Shown one piece after another: positions 10,242 to 20,225 of a stretch of 64,000 bases of DNA. Source of the stretch: Oscillospiraceae bacterium (lineage in GTDB: Bacteria > Bacillota > Clostridia > Oscillospirales > QAMX01); contig SVLQ01000003.1 in assembly GCA_015067825.1 (NCBI GenBank), positions 161,944 to 225,943 on the forward strand, given 5' to 3'. Position 1 is the first letter of the stretch; each line of letters opens with the position of its first letter. A program made the translations under genes and the position numbers. The notes below the pieces were generated by a model. It was not told the origin of the DNA, searched no databases, and saw only the letters and a list, made by a program, of their open reading frames with translations.

Positions 10242-11150
10242 ATGACACAGAAGTTACTGTTTATCGTCAACCCCAAAGCAGGCAAGGGCAAGATCAAGCC
10301 CAAGCTCGCCGACGTGATCGACCTTTTTAATAAATACGGCTACGACGTTACCGTCTATATGACGCAGTCGCAGGGCGATGCCAAACGCGTGGCGGCGCTC
10401 CGTTACAGCGAGTTTGACCTCATCGTCTGCTCCGGCGGCGACGGTACGCTGAGTGAAGTCGTCGGCGGACTGATCGACTGTTCCGGCCCGAAACCGGCGA
10501 TCGGTTATATCCCGATGGGAACGACCAATGATTTTGCCCGCACGCTCGGAATCCCCACGACCAATATTCTCAAAGCAGCCGACCTCGCCGTGCGCGGCCC
10601 GGCATACCCTTGCGACGTTGGCCGCTTTAACGACCGCAGCTTCACCTATACCGCGGCGTTCGGTGCGTTCAGCGACGTTTCCTACGCAACGCCGCAGTCG
10701 ACGAAGAGCATTCTCGGCCACGCTGCCTACGTTCTGCAGGGGCTCGAAAGTATGCCCTCGATCAAATCGTATCTCTGTACGGTGACGATCGGCAACCGCA
10801 CGATCACCGACTGGTTTATCTTTGGTGCGATCTCCAACTCCGAGTCGATCGGCGGCTTCAAAGGCCTGTGCGGCATGGACGTCGAGCTCTCTGACGGTCA
10901 GTTTGAAGTCCTGCTGATCAAGCACCCGAATACGCTGGCCGAGCTCCACGGCATTGCCCGTGCGATCCTTACCCACGATATGACCGCCAAAGGCATCGTC
11001 GCCTGCCGCACCGCCTCGATTGAGGTCGCCTGCGAAGAACCGCTGGCGTGGACGCTTGACGGCGAATACGGAGGAACCGTAAACGAAGCGAAGATCTCTG
11101 TCGATAAAAAAGCCATCCGCTACGTCACCCGTATGGGCAAACGCGGATAA
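10242..11150 (+). CDS. diacylglycerol/lipid kinase family protein (YegS/DagK-like)
   Basis: 302 aa; 'KLLFIVNPKAGKGK', 'LIVCSGGDGTLSEVVGG', 'PIGYIPMGTTNDFAR'-type motifs. Confidence 0.9.
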   Translation: MTQKLLFIVNPKAGKGKIKPKLADVIDLFNKYGYDVTVYMTQSQGDAKRVAALRYSEFDLIVCSGGDGTLSEVVGGLIDCSGPKPAIGYIPMGTTNDFARTLGIPTTNILKAADLAVRGPAYPCDVGRFNDRSFTYTAAFGAFSDVSYATPQSTKSILGHAAYVLQGLESMPSIKSYLCTVTIGNRTITDWFIFGAISNSESIGGFKGLCGMDVELSDGQFEVLLIKHPNTLAELHGIARAILTHDMTAKGIVACRTASIEVACEEPLAWTLDGEYGGTVNEAKISVDKKAIRYVTRMGKRG

Positions 11151-11175
11151 ATCGGAGCGAAAAGGAGAAAACCAT

Positions 11176-12351
11176 ATGTTCATCAATACCCCTCCGATGG
11201 GATGGAATTCGTGGAATACGTTTGCCGAGCAAATCAACGAAAAGCTCGTGATGGAGACGGCGGACTTCATCGTGGAAAACGGTTACAAAGATTGCGGCTA
11301 TGAATACGTCATCATCGACGACTGCTGGAGCCTGCACGATCGCAACGCCGACGGCGAGATCGTCCCGGATCCCGAAAAATTCCCGCACGGGATGAAATAT
11401 CTGGCCGACTATATCCATTCCAAAGGGCTCAAATTCGGGATGTATTCCTGCGCCGGTCCGCTCACCTGTGCGGGTTATCCGGGGAGCTACGACCACGAAT
11501 TTGTGGACGCCAAGTGTTTTGCCCGCTGGGGTGTCGATTATCTGAAGTACGATTACTGCTTCCACCCGGAATCCACGCAGGGTCACTATCTCTATAAGCG
11601 GATGGCCATTGCGCTTGCCAACAGTGGCCGCGATATTGTTTTGGCGGCGTGTTCCTGGGGTGCCGAAAACACCAAGACCTGGATCAAAGAGACGGGCGCG
11701 GACACGTTCCGTTCCACCGGCGATATCGTTGATTCGTGGGAGTCCATCAAAGACCTGTGCGTGAGCCAGATGAAGGTTGCGGAGTATAACGGCCGCGGCT
11801 GCTTCAACGATATGGACATGCTGGTTGTCGGTATGAACGGCAAAGGCCACGTCGGTCTGACCGGCTGCACGACCGAGGAATACAAGACCCATTTTGCGTT
11901 TTGGGCGCTGATGGGCTCGCCGCTGATCATTGGCTGCGACCTGCGGAACGTCGACCAAACCGCGCACGATATCTTGAAAAACAAAATGCTCATCGCAATC
12001 GATCAGGACGCGGCCTATCGTCAGCCGTTCTTCATCAACTGGGCTCGCCGCGAAAATACCCACCGCGTCGGCGATCAGCCGCTGCTCGAATACTATCCGA
12101 CGGAAAATCCCATCATGGCGCGAATTCTCTCCAACGGCGACGTCGCGATCGGTGCCTTCAATTTCTCCGATCAGCGCAGAACGTTCTCCGCGCAGCTCGA
12201 TTCGCTCGGCCTGGGCGAATGCACCGGAAAAACGCTGGAGCTGACGGACGTGTGGACTGGAGAAAAACAAATTGTGCCGCACAGCACGATCACCGTCAAC
12301 CTGGATGCCCACCAGTGTACCGTCTACCGCGCGAGTGTGGTGGATAAATAG
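11176..12351 (+). CDS. alpha-galactosidase, GH27 family
   Basis: 391 aa; 'NTPPMGWNSWNTFAEQINE', 'YVIIDDCW', 'FGMYSCAGPLTCAGYPGSYDHE', 'WGVDYLKYDYC'. Confidence 0.93.
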   Translation: MFINTPPMGWNSWNTFAEQINEKLVMETADFIVENGYKDCGYEYVIIDDCWSLHDRNADGEIVPDPEKFPHGMKYLADYIHSKGLKFGMYSCAGPLTCAGYPGSYDHEFVDAKCFARWGVDYLKYDYCFHPESTQGHYLYKRMAIALANSGRDIVLAACSWGAENTKTWIKETGADTFRSTGDIVDSWESIKDLCVSQMKVAEYNGRGCFNDMDMLVVGMNGKGHVGLTGCTTEEYKTHFAFWALMGSPLIIGCDLRNVDQTAHDILKNKMLIAIDQDAAYRQPFFINWARRENTHRVGDQPLLEYYPTENPIMARILSNGDVAIGAFNFSDQRRTFSAQLDSLGLGECTGKTLELTDVWTGEKQIVPHSTITVNLDAHQCTVYRASVVDK

Positions 12352-12359
12352 AAAATAGA

Positions 12360-12395
12360 AAAACGGAGGCAGGGATTTTTCCCTGCCTCCGTTTT
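12360..12395. terminator. bidirectional intrinsic terminator between convergent genes
   Basis: aaaacggaggcaggg-atttttt-type loop-ccctgcctccgtttt perfect inverted repeat. Confidence 0.85.
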
Positions 12396-12401
12396 GCGTC
12401 T

Positions 12402-13586
12402 TTATGCTTCGTACAAAAGTTTTACGATCAGCGGTGTGTATCCGAGCAGCGCGCAGAGCGCGTCGAGCTCGGCTTTGGCTTCGGTCTTGCGCTTTTCTTT
12501 GGCCGCTTCGCTCGGAAGCTGGGCGCGTCGGGCGCGCAGAAGGATGTTTTTCGGCGAATGCTCAATGTCGATGAACTCCGCCACGTCCGTTTTGTATCCT
12601 CTGCCTTCTACAGCACGGGCGCGGAGCGCGTCGGTCGCGAGGGCGGAGATACGTTCCTTCAAAATACCGTATTTCGTCAGCAGCTTCAGCGACGGTGCGT
12701 CGATACCGCCGTTGAGCTCGTGCTGGCAGCAGGGGACGGCGAGGATATAATCCGTGTCCCAGTTGACGGCATTGGCGAGTGCGAAGTCGGTCGCGGTGTC
12801 GCAGGCGTGGAGCGAGATTACCATGTCCGGCTTTTTCTCGGGCGTATAGCCGTGGATGTCGCCGAGCTGGAATCTTAATCCGGTCATGCCGTAGCGCTCG
12901 GCGAGCTCACCGCAGCGCTTGATGACGTCGGCCTTCAGGTCCAGTCCGACGATCTCGGCCTTGACCTTTCGGATCTCGGTCAGATAGTGGTAGAGTACGA
13001 ACGTGAGGTAACTCTTGCCGCAGCCGAAGTCGATGATGTTCCAAACCTCGCGGTCATCATTGCGGACGATGTCGTCGATGAATTCGATATAGCGGTTGAT
13101 CTGGCGGAACTTGTCGTACATCGCCGAATGTACGCGGCCGTCGCCGGTCAGCACACCGAGATCCTCAAGCATGGGGAAACGGTCGCTTTCGCGGATGATA
13201 TAGTTCTTGGCGCGGTTGTGCGCGAGCTGCGGTGCGGCGGGCTTGGCGGCGTTTTTCTTGCGCGTGATAAAAAGCTTGCCGCCCTTCGAGAGCTTGACTG
13301 TGAGCGCCTCACCCTCGGTCAGTGCGTTGAGCTCGCGGTAATTACCGGTATACTCTTCCGAAACGCGCGCTTTGCAGTCCTCAGCGGTGAGGTTTTCGTG
13401 GAAGACCTGCTTGGCGGTAAATTTCTCCAGGCGGAAACCGTACTTGCTCGGCTTGAAAACGAGCTTTTGGTACACCACGTCGCTGCCTTGGGGGCAAGAG
13501 AGCGTGATGCGCAACGGCCCGGCCGCAAACAGGCGGCCGAGCTCGCCGGAAAAGAGTTCGAGTTGGTCGTTGGGGATCTGGTTCAT
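12402..13586 (-). CDS. class I SAM-dependent methyltransferase
   Basis: 394 aa; 'VWNIIDFGCGKSYLTFVLYHYL', 'VGLDLKADVI', 'DMVISLHACDTATD'. Confidence 0.8.
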   Translation of the reverse strand: MNQIPNDQLELFSGELGRLFAAGPLRITLSCPQGSDVVYQKLVFKPSKYGFRLEKFTAKQVFHENLTAEDCKARVSEEYTGNYRELNALTEGEALTVKLSKGGKLFITRKKNAAKPAAPQLAHNRAKNYIIRESDRFPMLEDLGVLTGDGRVHSAMYDKFRQINRYIEFIDDIVRNDDREVWNIIDFGCGKSYLTFVLYHYLTEIRKVKAEIVGLDLKADVIKRCGELAERYGMTGLRFQLGDIHGYTPEKKPDMVISLHACDTATDFALANAVNWDTDYILAVPCCQHELNGGIDAPSLKLLTKYGILKERISALATDALRARAVEGRGYKTDVAEFIDIEHSPKNILLRARRAQLPSEAAKEKRKTEAKAELDALCALLGYTPLIVKLLYEA

Positions 13587-13626
13587 GTCGGATTCCTCCC
13601 GCGTGGATTGGCGGGAGAAGCCGATC

Positions 13627-14961
13627 TTAAATCGTCAGAACGCCGTTTTCATCCTCGATGAGGACAAAGATCGTTTCTTCGATCCCGCTGTGTGCGTTGA
13701 TATAACAGAGATAGTGCTTGCCATTTTCGCCCGTCGCCCGGAATTCGTAGCAGAGGAGCTCGTGCTTGCCGGGCGAGGGAATGATGCAGAGACGGCCTTC
13801 GGTCTGCGGCAAAAGCGATGGGTTCAGCTTGGCCAGGGCATCTGCGAGGGAAAGGGTCGGTGTCAGATCGGTGCGTGTGCGGTGGTTGTTCCAATAGCCG
13901 TCTGCCTGAAAATAGGTTACCTTACCGCTGTCGAGTGCGACTCCGACCTGGATCAGATCTGGGTACACCGTTACGCTACGGTCTGTGTAGGCGAAATTAA
14001 TATACAAAATTCCGCCGGCGGCGTAGTAATACGACGGTTCCATATCGGCGTAGCCGCGGGCGACGAGAAAGTTTTGCGCGAACCCGACCGCATCCTCGTG
14101 TGCAACGGTTTCCGCCGCGGGGACAACGTTTTGCGAGTAGCTGATGACGTGGCCTCCGACAGCCGTGACCGATGCGATTACTTCGTCGTTTTCAAAGGTG
14201 TAGATCACCGGATCGGTCGTTTTGCAGGAAAGATGCAGCGAATCGGCCGAAACACCGAGAAAACGCGCGGCAACACGGCGCGCATCAACAGCGTCGATCA
14301 CCTCGCCGCCTGCCTGCAGATATTGCGGCACGGTTTGGGTGATGTGTTCGGAATAAGGCCCATCGTAGATGAGAACGGGCGATTCCGGGAGGTTCTGCTC
14401 CATTGCGGTCATACCGCCGGAAAATCCGGAAACGCGTTCGGCTTCGGCTGCCAACGCCTCACCTGCGCTGACGTCGAAAAATCCTTCGGCGTCGGAATGG
14501 GTATAGATCTCGTCGAGCTCGGCGGCAATTTGTGCGGCGGTATCATTCAAAGAAACCAAGCTTGCCCGTGATTCTGCGGCGATCTCTTCGCCGCGGGCAG
14601 CCGAGCGGGCGAGCGAAAGCGAAAAATCACCGACCTGCGAAACAAAAACCGCCGTTTTCTCCAACGAAACGTCCGACGTCGGCAATGCGGCGAGCGCATT
14701 TTTTGCCGTTTCGGCGTGGCGGTAGATGTCGGTGGCAATGGTGACGAGCATGGAAGGACTTTGCGCGTAAATACTTTTGGAGAGGTTGGAATCGATGTGC
14801 GCCACGCTGCCGACGAGTTCGGTCAGGGCGCGGCGGTAGCTGAGCTCATAGGCGAGCTTATAACGGCGGACGTCGCTCTTGTATTTGAAAACAAATCCGA
14901 CCGCAATCGCCAGCGCACCCGCCGCAAAAACAGAAATCAGAATTTTTGCCGTTTTTGTCAT
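13627..14961 (-). CDS. ypeB: germination protein YpeB
   Basis: N-terminal TM; C-terminal YpeB-like 'YYYAAGGILYINFAYTDRSVTVYPDLIQVGVALDSGKV...LCYEFRATGENGKHYLCYINAHSGIEETIFVLIEDENGVLTI'; start at MTKTAKIL. Confidence 0.9.
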   Translation of the reverse strand: MTKTAKILISVFAAGALAIAVGFVFKYKSDVRRYKLAYELSYRRALTELVGSVAHIDSNLSKSIYAQSPSMLVTIATDIYRHAETAKNALAALPTSDVSLEKTAVFVSQVGDFSLSLARSAARGEEIAAESRASLVSLNDTAAQIAAELDEIYTHSDAEGFFDVSAGEALAAEAERVSGFSGGMTAMEQNLPESPVLIYDGPYSEHITQTVPQYLQAGGEVIDAVDARRVAARFLGVSADSLHLSCKTTDPVIYTFENDEVIASVTAVGGHVISYSQNVVPAAETVAHEDAVGFAQNFLVARGYADMEPSYYYAAGGILYINFAYTDRSVTVYPDLIQVGVALDSGKVTYFQADGYWNNHRTRTDLTPTLSLADALAKLNPSLLPQTEGRLCIIPSPGKHELLCYEFRATGENGKHYLCYINAHSGIEETIFVLIEDENGVLTI

Positions 14962-15029
14962 GGTAAGAAAGCCTCCGTTACACGAGAATTCTCTCTTTAT
15001 CATGGACAAAAACGGCAAAAATATACAGC

Positions 15030-15980
15030 TTAGTCGACGTCGTCGATGATCTCCGCCGGACGTTCGCTTAAAACGGCGGGATTTTTCAGCAGGTGCTTGA
15101 CGTACTTCAACGCCGAAGCGTAATAGTAGCCGTCGCAGATGCGTTCGTCGGTGACGAGCGTGTAATCAATGTAGCGGCGCTCGGCGATCGTGCCGTCGCG
15201 CTGCGGCTCATAGGCGACGCGTTTGGCGCCAAACGCCCAGAAAAGCGGGACGTTGCCGAAGTCATAGAGGTGATGGTAGATCGGCGGGATGCCGAGCGAG
15301 CCCATCGAGGTGATAACGAGCGAGCCGTGGAAGGGGCTCAGCGAGAGCAGGGACTTGGGCAGCCAGCCGAAGTAATCGAGAATCTCGAGCAGGCGAACGA
15401 CGAACTTCAAAAGCAGGCCGGGGATGAAACGCAGGGCCTTGGCGAGACCGTCGAAGGATGAATCGAGGTTGGCCGAGTCCTTTTCCTTGGCGATGGTGGC
15501 ATCGATCTTCTGGTAGATCTCTTCGGCCGTTTCCCACGGTTCAAAGACCATCTTTACGCACGTTTCTGGGGCATCGCGGCGCATTTCCTTCTTGATCGTC
15601 ATCGCGACTTCAATGTTGTTGCGCGCGTAGATCTTCTGTCCGCTGACAAAGCGGTTGATCGCCGGGCGCTGGGAAACGGTGCGAACATAGGACGCCAGAA
15701 AAACGTGCATTGCGCCGAAGTTTTTGTAGCCTTCCTGGCGCTTTTTGCGGATGTAGCGTTCCATGTTGGTGATCTCAACGCTGTCGGCAATATAGTTCGA
15801 AGAGCCGACGCGCGTTTTCATGAGATACGGGGAGAGGCTGGCGATGGTGTCGATGTTGCGCACTCTGCGGCCGTCTTTGCGGTCACGGAAGCGGCGCTTG
15901 CGCTTGGGCGGGAGCGGGGGGATGGGGAGATCGGGCGGGGTCGGTGTGGTGGATGCTGCGGTGGTTTCGGGGGTGCTCAT
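15030..15980 (-). CDS. CAT/E2-fold acyltransferase-like protein (2-oxoacid dehydrogenase acyltransferase family)
   Basis: Start at MSTPETT; 'FGAMHVFLASYVRTVSQRPAINRFVSGQKIYARNNIEVAMTIKKE', 'HGSLVITSMGSLGIPPIYHHLYDFGNVPLF', 'TDERICDGYYYA'. Confidence 0.75.
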   Translation of the reverse strand: MSTPETTAASTTPTPPDLPIPPLPPKRKRRFRDRKDGRRVRNIDTIASLSPYLMKTRVGSSNYIADSVEITNMERYIRKKRQEGYKNFGAMHVFLASYVRTVSQRPAINRFVSGQKIYARNNIEVAMTIKKEMRRDAPETCVKMVFEPWETAEEIYQKIDATIAKEKDSANLDSSFDGLAKALRFIPGLLLKFVVRLLEILDYFGWLPKSLLSLSPFHGSLVITSMGSLGIPPIYHHLYDFGNVPLFWAFGAKRVAYEPQRDGTIAERRYIDYTLVTDERICDGYYYASALKYVKHLLKNPAVLSERPAEIIDDVD

Positions 15981-16166
15981 AGGGCATACCGTCCTTTCTT
16001 GAGATCCCGCTGCAAATCCATATGGCTTCTCTCTTTTTGATACGGATCGGATCAGCGGGGTATATCGTCGACGGAGACTGCACACAGCCGGAAGATCGCG
16101 TGAATCGATGGCTGTTTTTGCGTGCAGAAGTCCGTGATCAAACGGGCGGATCGCAGGGGGAGAATG

Positions 16167-18626
16167 TTAGGAGATCGAGCGCACCGGATAACCGGCGGCA
16201 ACGACCGCATCAGTCAGCGCTTTGTTGTCGACCGACGCCGAGAGGGTGACGACAGCCTGCTTCTTTTTCAAGTTGACGACCGCCGCCGAGACACCGGCAA
16301 CGCCCAAAAGCGCTTTTTCCACGCGGGCGGAGCAGTGCGGGCAGGTCATGTTGTCAACGATCAAAACACGCTGGTTTTCGGCAACTTTCGATTTCTTCTG
16401 GAAAAACATAGATTCAGACCTTTCTTTCTTGACAAAAACGGGGCGGAAACGGTAGATCCGCAGTGCATTGGAAACAACGAAGATTGAGCTCATGCTCATC
16501 GCCGCCGCACCGAACATCGGAGGCAGCGTGAACCCAAACACACCGGCAGCCAAAGGGATGCCGATCGTGTTGTAAACGAGCGCCCAAAAGAGGTTTTGCT
16601 TGATCACGCGCATCGTCTTTTTGGCGAGCATCCGCGCGTGGTAGACGCCGGAAACCGAACCGCCGGTGATGATGATGTCCGCCGATTCAATGGCCACGTC
16701 CGTACCGTCCGAGACGGCAACACCGACGTCCGCCAGCGTAAGAGCGGGGGCATCGTTGATCCCGTCGCCGACCATACAAACCGACTTGCCGGCGGCGTTG
16801 TACTCTGCGACGACCTCAGCCTTGCCGTCCGGCAAAACAGATGCGCGCACGTCGGTGATCCCGACGGCTGCGGCAACGGCAGATGCTGCCGCAGCGGCAT
16901 CCCCCGTGACCAAAACGACAGCCGCACCGGAATCCTGCAAGCCGGCAACGATCTGTCGGCTGTCGGTACGCGGTGCATCGTAGACCGCAAACAGACAGAG
17001 AACGTCGCGTTCGGAGCAAAGGGCAAGTGCGGTTTTGCCGCCTTGTGCAACACTTGCGAGGTGTTCACCAAAGCGAGCGCTGAGGCCGAGGACGGCAAGC
17101 TGGCGTTCACCGCCGATCCAGAAACGTTCGCCGTCGATGACCGCCGAAACACCGACACCGGTCTCAGCGAGAAAATCGCCCGCATCAGGCACTTCTACGT
17201 TGCGGCTGCGGCAGAAATCGAGCACGGCAGCTGCGAGGGGGTGCGAGGCGAGTGATTCGACCGCTGCTGCACGGGCAAGACAGTAAGCTTCCGATTTGTC
17301 CGAAAGCACCTCAAACGTTTCGACCACGGGCGTACCGTTGGTGAGCGTACCGGTTTTATCAAAGAGGATCGTATCAACGCCGGCGAGTGCCTGCAGAGCG
17401 GCGGCATCTTTGACCAAAATACCGTTGGAGGCGGCCACACCGGATGCGACGGTCACCGCCGTCGGCGTCGCAAGCCCGAGCGCACAGGGGCAGGAGATCA
17501 CGAGCACGCTGATCGCGCGCATGATCGCCGTGTAGGTATCGGCACCGAGGATCAAATTTGCGATGAGCGCAAGCATGGCCGCGATTATCACGCACGGTAC
17601 GAAGACTGCGCTCACCTTATCGGCGAGGGCGGCGATCGGCGCTTTCGACGCCGCTGCATTTTCCACGAGCGAGATGATCTTGGCAAAAACGGTGTCGGCA
17701 CCGACCGATTCGGCGCGGAACGTGAAGGTGCCGCTGGTGTTGACCGTACCGCCGATGACTTTGTCGCCGACCGTTTTTTCCACGGGCAGCCCTTCGCCGG
17801 TGATGGCGGCCTGATTTACGTACGAACTGCCCGAAAGGATCACGCCGTCGGCCGCTACGGTCTCGCCGGGGCGCGTGCGGATGATATCGCCGATCGCAAG
17901 GTTTTTGGCGTCGATCGTTTCTTCGCTGCCGTCGGGCCGGATCACACAGGCCGTTTTGGGCGCGAGCGAGACGAGCGCACGAACCGCGCCGGTCGTTCTG
18001 TGCTTGGCGCGCGATTCCAGCCATTTTCCGAGGGAGATGAAGGTGAGGATCATTGCCGCCGAATCAAACGGAGCCATTGCGTGGCTGCTGTGCCCGAGGG
18101 CGTGGAGATAGATTGTGACGATCCCCGAAACGGTCGAAGCGATCACGCCGAGCGCGACCAGCGAGTTCATGTTCGGCGAACGGTGCCAAAGTGCGGTCAG
18201 ACCGGAGACGAGGATCGCACGGCCGATATACAAAACCGGGATCAGCAGCAAAAACTGCGTAAAAGCATTGACAAGATGGTTCTCGGCGAATACCGCAGGC
18301 ATCGGCAACGAGAGCATCGGCCCCATGCCGAGGTAAAAGAGCAAAACCGAGATGACGGCACCGAAAACAAGCGGTGCGGCAGACTGTGTTTTTTCCGTGG
18401 CGGTTTCTGCTGCGACCGGCGTATTTTCCACACCGTAGCCGGCTTTTTGGATCGCAGAAATGATCATCTCATCCGTTACCGAGTCCTCGCAGACGATCTT
18501 CAGCTTTTTCATCAAAAGCGAGACCTCCGCACTTTGCACGCCGTCCACCTCTTTTGTGTGGCGTTCAACGGCGGCGGAACAGGCAGAACAGGTCATACCG
18601 GTCACGGTAAAGGTCTTCTCGGTCAT
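16167..18626 (-). CDS. copA: copper-translocating P-type ATPase with HMA domains at both termini
   Basis: Start at MTEKTFTVTGMTCSACSAAVERH; 'ISCPCALGLATPTAVTVASG', 'DKTGTLTNG', 'MVGDGINDAPAL'; C-terminal 'DNMTCPHCSARVEKAL'. Confidence 0.93.
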   Translation of the reverse strand: MTEKTFTVTGMTCSACSAAVERHTKEVDGVQSAEVSLLMKKLKIVCEDSVTDEMIISAIQKAGYGVENTPVAAETATEKTQSAAPLVFGAVISVLLFYLGMGPMLSLPMPAVFAENHLVNAFTQFLLLIPVLYIGRAILVSGLTALWHRSPNMNSLVALGVIASTVSGIVTIYLHALGHSSHAMAPFDSAAMILTFISLGKWLESRAKHRTTGAVRALVSLAPKTACVIRPDGSEETIDAKNLAIGDIIRTRPGETVAADGVILSGSSYVNQAAITGEGLPVEKTVGDKVIGGTVNTSGTFTFRAESVGADTVFAKIISLVENAAASKAPIAALADKVSAVFVPCVIIAAMLALIANLILGADTYTAIMRAISVLVISCPCALGLATPTAVTVASGVAASNGILVKDAAALQALAGVDTILFDKTGTLTNGTPVVETFEVLSDKSEAYCLARAAAVESLASHPLAAAVLDFCRSRNVEVPDAGDFLAETGVGVSAVIDGERFWIGGERQLAVLGLSARFGEHLASVAQGGKTALALCSERDVLCLFAVYDAPRTDSRQIVAGLQDSGAAVVLVTGDAAAAASAVAAAVGITDVRASVLPDGKAEVVAEYNAAGKSVCMVGDGINDAPALTLADVGVAVSDGTDVAIESADIIITGGSVSGVYHARMLAKKTMRVIKQNLFWALVYNTIGIPLAAGVFGFTLPPMFGAAAMSMSSIFVVSNALRIYRFRPVFVKKERSESMFFQKKSKVAENQRVLIVDNMTCPHCSARVEKALLGVAGVSAAVVNLKKKQAVVTLSASVDNKALTDAVVAAGYPVRSIS

Positions 18627-18666
18627 CTTTTTCTCCTTTACAGATAGAAAGCGCTGAAACAAGAGT

Positions 18667-19392
18667 TCAGCAGAGCGGATCGGAGCTTTTGTTGCGTTTC
18701 GTGTTCTTGCGGGAAGTCCGATATGATTCCCGTAAGAATTCGGCAGCGTCGCTACCTTCGAGGAACTTCCATCGCACGCAATAGGCGATGGGATAAAGCA
18801 CAGCGGCGAGCGCAATCGCGCTGAACAGATCTAGGATCGAGTGCTGCTTGATAAACAGCGTCGACAAACAGATCAGCACGCAGAGGACACCGGACGAGAT
18901 CTTTGTCCAAACAAATCTTCCGATTAGATCGGATTTCCACACGGCGATTGTGATGCCGATCGCGCCGAAGCAGTGCATGCTGGGGAACACGTTCCACGGA
19001 TGATCCATAGAATACGTAAACTCCACCAGCCAGATCAGCGGGTTGGAACGGTCAAAAGAGGTCGGGCGGAAGGGGATCGCGGTGGGGAAGACCACGCAGA
19101 TGGCAATACAAACGGCCATACCGCCGATGGTGCAGATCGCCATGCGCAGAAAGTCTTTGCGCGAGACGAATAAGAACGCGATCATACCGCCGAACAGATA
19201 GATATACCAAAGATAATAGGGGATCACGAACCACTCGCAGAACGGGATATAGGCGTCAAGCCGGGATTCGATCATATAGCGGTCAACGTCGTATAGCCCG
19301 AGCAGAAAAAATGCCAGAATATGCAGGAGCGGATAGACCGCGATCAAAGCGTAGGGGTAGGTACGCAAAAAGCAGCGGATCTTAGCGAGCAT
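18667..19392 (-). CDS. PAP2/Aur1-like phosphatase family membrane protein
   Basis: Polytopic; 'NVFPSMHCFGAIGITIAVW' (PSMH motif), 'KQHSILDLFSAIALA'; start set at MLAKIRCF (19392). Confidence 0.8.
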   Translation of the reverse strand: MLAKIRCFLRTYPYALIAVYPLLHILAFFLLGLYDVDRYMIESRLDAYIPFCEWFVIPYYLWYIYLFGGMIAFLFVSRKDFLRMAICTIGGMAVCIAICVVFPTAIPFRPTSFDRSNPLIWLVEFTYSMDHPWNVFPSMHCFGAIGITIAVWKSDLIGRFVWTKISSGVLCVLICLSTLFIKQHSILDLFSAIALAAVLYPIAYCVRWKFLEGSDAAEFLRESYRTSRKNTKRNKSSDPLC

Positions 19393-20209
19393 GCGTTTCT
19401 CCGATCTGTTCGCCGAAACGAACGGATTGTTCCTCGCCGCCGAGCACAAATTTGTCATCGAGCTTGGCGGCATCTTTTTGGAGGAGCAAAACGACGGTCG
19501 AACCGCCGTATTCAAAGAGCCCCTTTTCTTCGCCGCGCGCAAACGTGCAAACGTCGCGGTTGACGATGCGGCCGACGAGCATCGCGCCGACCTCCACTTG
19601 TGCGGCGAGACCGAAGTTCTCGGTTCGCATCACCGTGACTTCGCGGCTGTTTTCCACAAAGACCGGACGAGCCTCCAGTGCAACGGGACGCACCGTATGC
19701 AGGATGCCGTTGACGAAATAGCGGCGCAGAACCTTGCCGCTGTCAAAGAAAGCATAGCGGTGATAGTGGTCGACACAGAGGCGGAAGACCAGGCAAAGCC
19801 CGCCGTCGAATTTTTCAGCGAGCTTTTTCGAGCGCAGAAGCCCCGCGACCGAATACTCCACACCCTTGATCGGACAGACCGTGCCGTCTTCGATCGGGTA
19901 GACGCTCAACAGGCCGTCGCTGGGGGCGATCAAATGCGACGGCGTATGGTCGACCGCGCGCTTACCCGGCGCAAGGCGACGGGTAAAGAAGGCGTTGAAC
20001 GACGCAAACGGGCCGCTTTCGTAGTCGGAAAGGTCGATTCCGTTGCTTTTTACAAACGGATCGATCAGCACGGTCGAGGCGGACGTGTCGAGAAAACGAC
20101 CGGCCAAACGCGAAAGAGCCGGCGCGGTCAACACCTTTAAGATGCAGCGACCGGCCGGTTGATTGTAGAGCTGATATAACATATTTTTCTGTGGATCAGA
20201 CTTTTTCAT
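19382..20209 (-). CDS. psd: phosphatidylserine decarboxylase
   Basis: 'FNAFFTRRLAPGKRAVDHTPSHLIAPSDG', 'VCLVFRLCVDHYHRYAFFDSG'-like region, C-terminal 'YGGSTVVLLLQKD'; start at MKKSDPQK. Confidence 0.92.
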   Translation of the reverse strand: MKKSDPQKNMLYQLYNQPAGRCILKVLTAPALSRLAGRFLDTSASTVLIDPFVKSNGIDLSDYESGPFASFNAFFTRRLAPGKRAVDHTPSHLIAPSDGLLSVYPIEDGTVCPIKGVEYSVAGLLRSKKLAEKFDGGLCLVFRLCVDHYHRYAFFDSGKVLRRYFVNGILHTVRPVALEARPVFVENSREVTVMRTENFGLAAQVEVGAMLVGRIVNRDVCTFARGEEKGLFEYGGSTVVLLLQKDAAKLDDKFVLGGEEQSVRFGEQIGETHAR

Positions 20210-20225
20210 AGAAAACTCCGTTATG

